Both the position numbers and the translations under genes were made by a program. The notes under the pieces are model-generated. The model ran no database searches, was not told the origin of the DNA, and was given only the letters and a program-made list of their open reading frames with translations. Shown here one piece after another: positions 63,543 to 64,000 of a DNA stretch of 64,000 nucleotides. Every line of letters starts with the position of its first letter. The first letter of the stretch is position 1. This DNA is from Rheum nobile (lineage: Eukaryota > Streptophyta > Magnoliopsida > Caryophyllales > Polygonaceae). Where the stretch lies: contig WOAB01000864.1 of assembly GCA_027886185.1 (NCBI GenBank), positions 2,356,001 through 2,420,000 on the forward strand, read 5' to 3'.

Positions 63543-64000
63543 TGAGTATTTCTATTTTCCCCTTATCTTTTTTTTGTCTTCCATACATTGAGGACAATGC
63601 ATGATTTAAGCATGGGGGAGTAGAGTATTCACTATCTATCTTGTACATGTTTCTTTTCCAGCATTGTACTTTGATTTTCAGCATTTCTTTTCAAAAAAAA
63701 ATAAAAAAATCGAAAATCCTAGGACAAGCTGAAAACCTGAAAGGGCGGCTTGGGTAAAAAGCAGGTGACCCGGACCAGCGCTAGGCTGGGGTAAAAAGGT
63801 GTCTGAGTGACGTGAGCATATGTGAGCACATCTATGGAAAAAAAATATGAGTGGCTAGGATGAAAACCCGAAAGGGCTCCTAGGCAAAATGAGTGAAAAG
63901 AAGAGGAGTGATTTTAGGATCTCATTTTACCTGGAGGGGCGACATAAGTAGAGGAGTTGAAGAAGGATTGTCGGGTAGGTCACTTTGGGAGGCATAAGGA
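63543..64000 (+). other. 3' UTR of G with conserved hairpins
   Basis: No gene. Hairpin 1 is at 63725-63752 (CAAGC, inner CCT-GAAA-GGG, GCTTG), the middle hairpin at 63775-63789 (CCAGC-GCTAG-GCTGG), and hairpin 2 at 63855-63883 (CTAGG, inner CCC-GAAA-GGG, CCTAG). The polypurine tract and 3' LTR are beyond the edge. Confidence 0.8.

Larger units (their letters stand above)
57438..64000 (+). mobile_element. Element G: non-autonomous Athila, F family, right end outside window
   Basis: 5' LTR, tRNA-Asp primer site, gag-PR, post-PR hairpin, long spacer, ORF2 and 3' UTR follow in order on the plus strand. RT, RNase H and integrase are absent between PR (61297) and ORF2 (62169). The LTR start (TGATAAGCACTACTTTGTAG) matches F. 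The bases CACTC before the LTR would be the target duplication, unverified because the 3' LTR is off the edge. Confidence 0.92.

Noticed and set aside
1..64000. rRNA, tRNA or microRNA genes
   Set aside because: No recognisable rRNA or complete tRNA cloverleaf was found; the tRNA-like matches are the short primer-binding sites only.

Overview
This window is nuclear DNA of a flowering plant, in a gene-poor, transposon-saturated (heterochromatin-like) region. Almost every base belongs to LTR retrotransposons of the Ty3/gypsy superfamily (chromovirus, Athila and Tat lineages) nested inside one another, plus two DNA transposons. I see no intact host gene, rRNA or tRNA. The only host-gene-like sequence is a first-exon fragment of a plastocyanin-like early-nodulin-like (ENODL) gene carried inside a Mutator-like element. 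The species cannot be told from the sequence alone.

Layout. 1-6572: a plus-strand Tekay/Del-like chromovirus, entering from the left edge and ending in a 2.4 kb 3' LTR. It sits in the gag of a CRM/Reina-like chromovirus called E here, whose pieces lie at 6573-8427 (with a 443 bp hAT MITE at 6658-7100), 31386-32186 and 39587-43376. 8428-31385: Athila-lineage sequence inserted in E. It comprises two head-to-head gag fragments (A, plus; B, minus, with an LTR), a large minus-strand Athila element C (gag-PR, RT-RNase H, integrase, ORF2) whose RT is split by a 2427 bp solo LTR with a perfect 5 bp target duplication, and a cluster D of rearranged, tandemly duplicated LTRs. 32187-39586: a minus-strand Athila element F with both LTRs and a CCGCG target duplication; it encodes gag-PR but no RT or integrase.

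43377-57437: an old minus-strand Tat-lineage element H, into which were inserted E, a truncated Tekay-like element I (4 kb LTR holding the Pack-MULE), a solo LTR J (GGCAT duplication) and a complete non-autonomous element K (4580 bp, GTACT duplication). 57438-64000: Athila element G, plus strand, same family as F, with LTR, PBS, gag-PR and ORF2 but no RT/IN; it leaves the window at the right. The nesting gives a relative order: H is the oldest, E and the others went into H, several elements went into E, and the solo LTR went into C.

How the parts relate. Autonomous Athila elements carry gag, PR, RT, RNase H and IN in one frame plus a later ORF2. F and G keep the parts needed in cis (LTRs, tRNA-Asp primer site, polypurine tract, gag-PR, 3' UTR) and would depend on RT/IN supplied by relatives such as C. 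All reading frames seen are broken by stops or frameshifts, so nothing here looks autonomous now.

Most unusual signals: (1) short GC-rich inverted-repeat cassettes, one class per family, repeated at about 20-21 bp spacing in LTRs, the gag-PR linker and other linkers; (2) a 28-nt GNRA-type hairpin in the Athila 3' UTR whose outer stem differs in sequence between elements but keeps pairing, followed by two more hairpins; (3) a conserved hairpin directly after the PR or pol stop; (4) the Pack-MULE with a captured exon.
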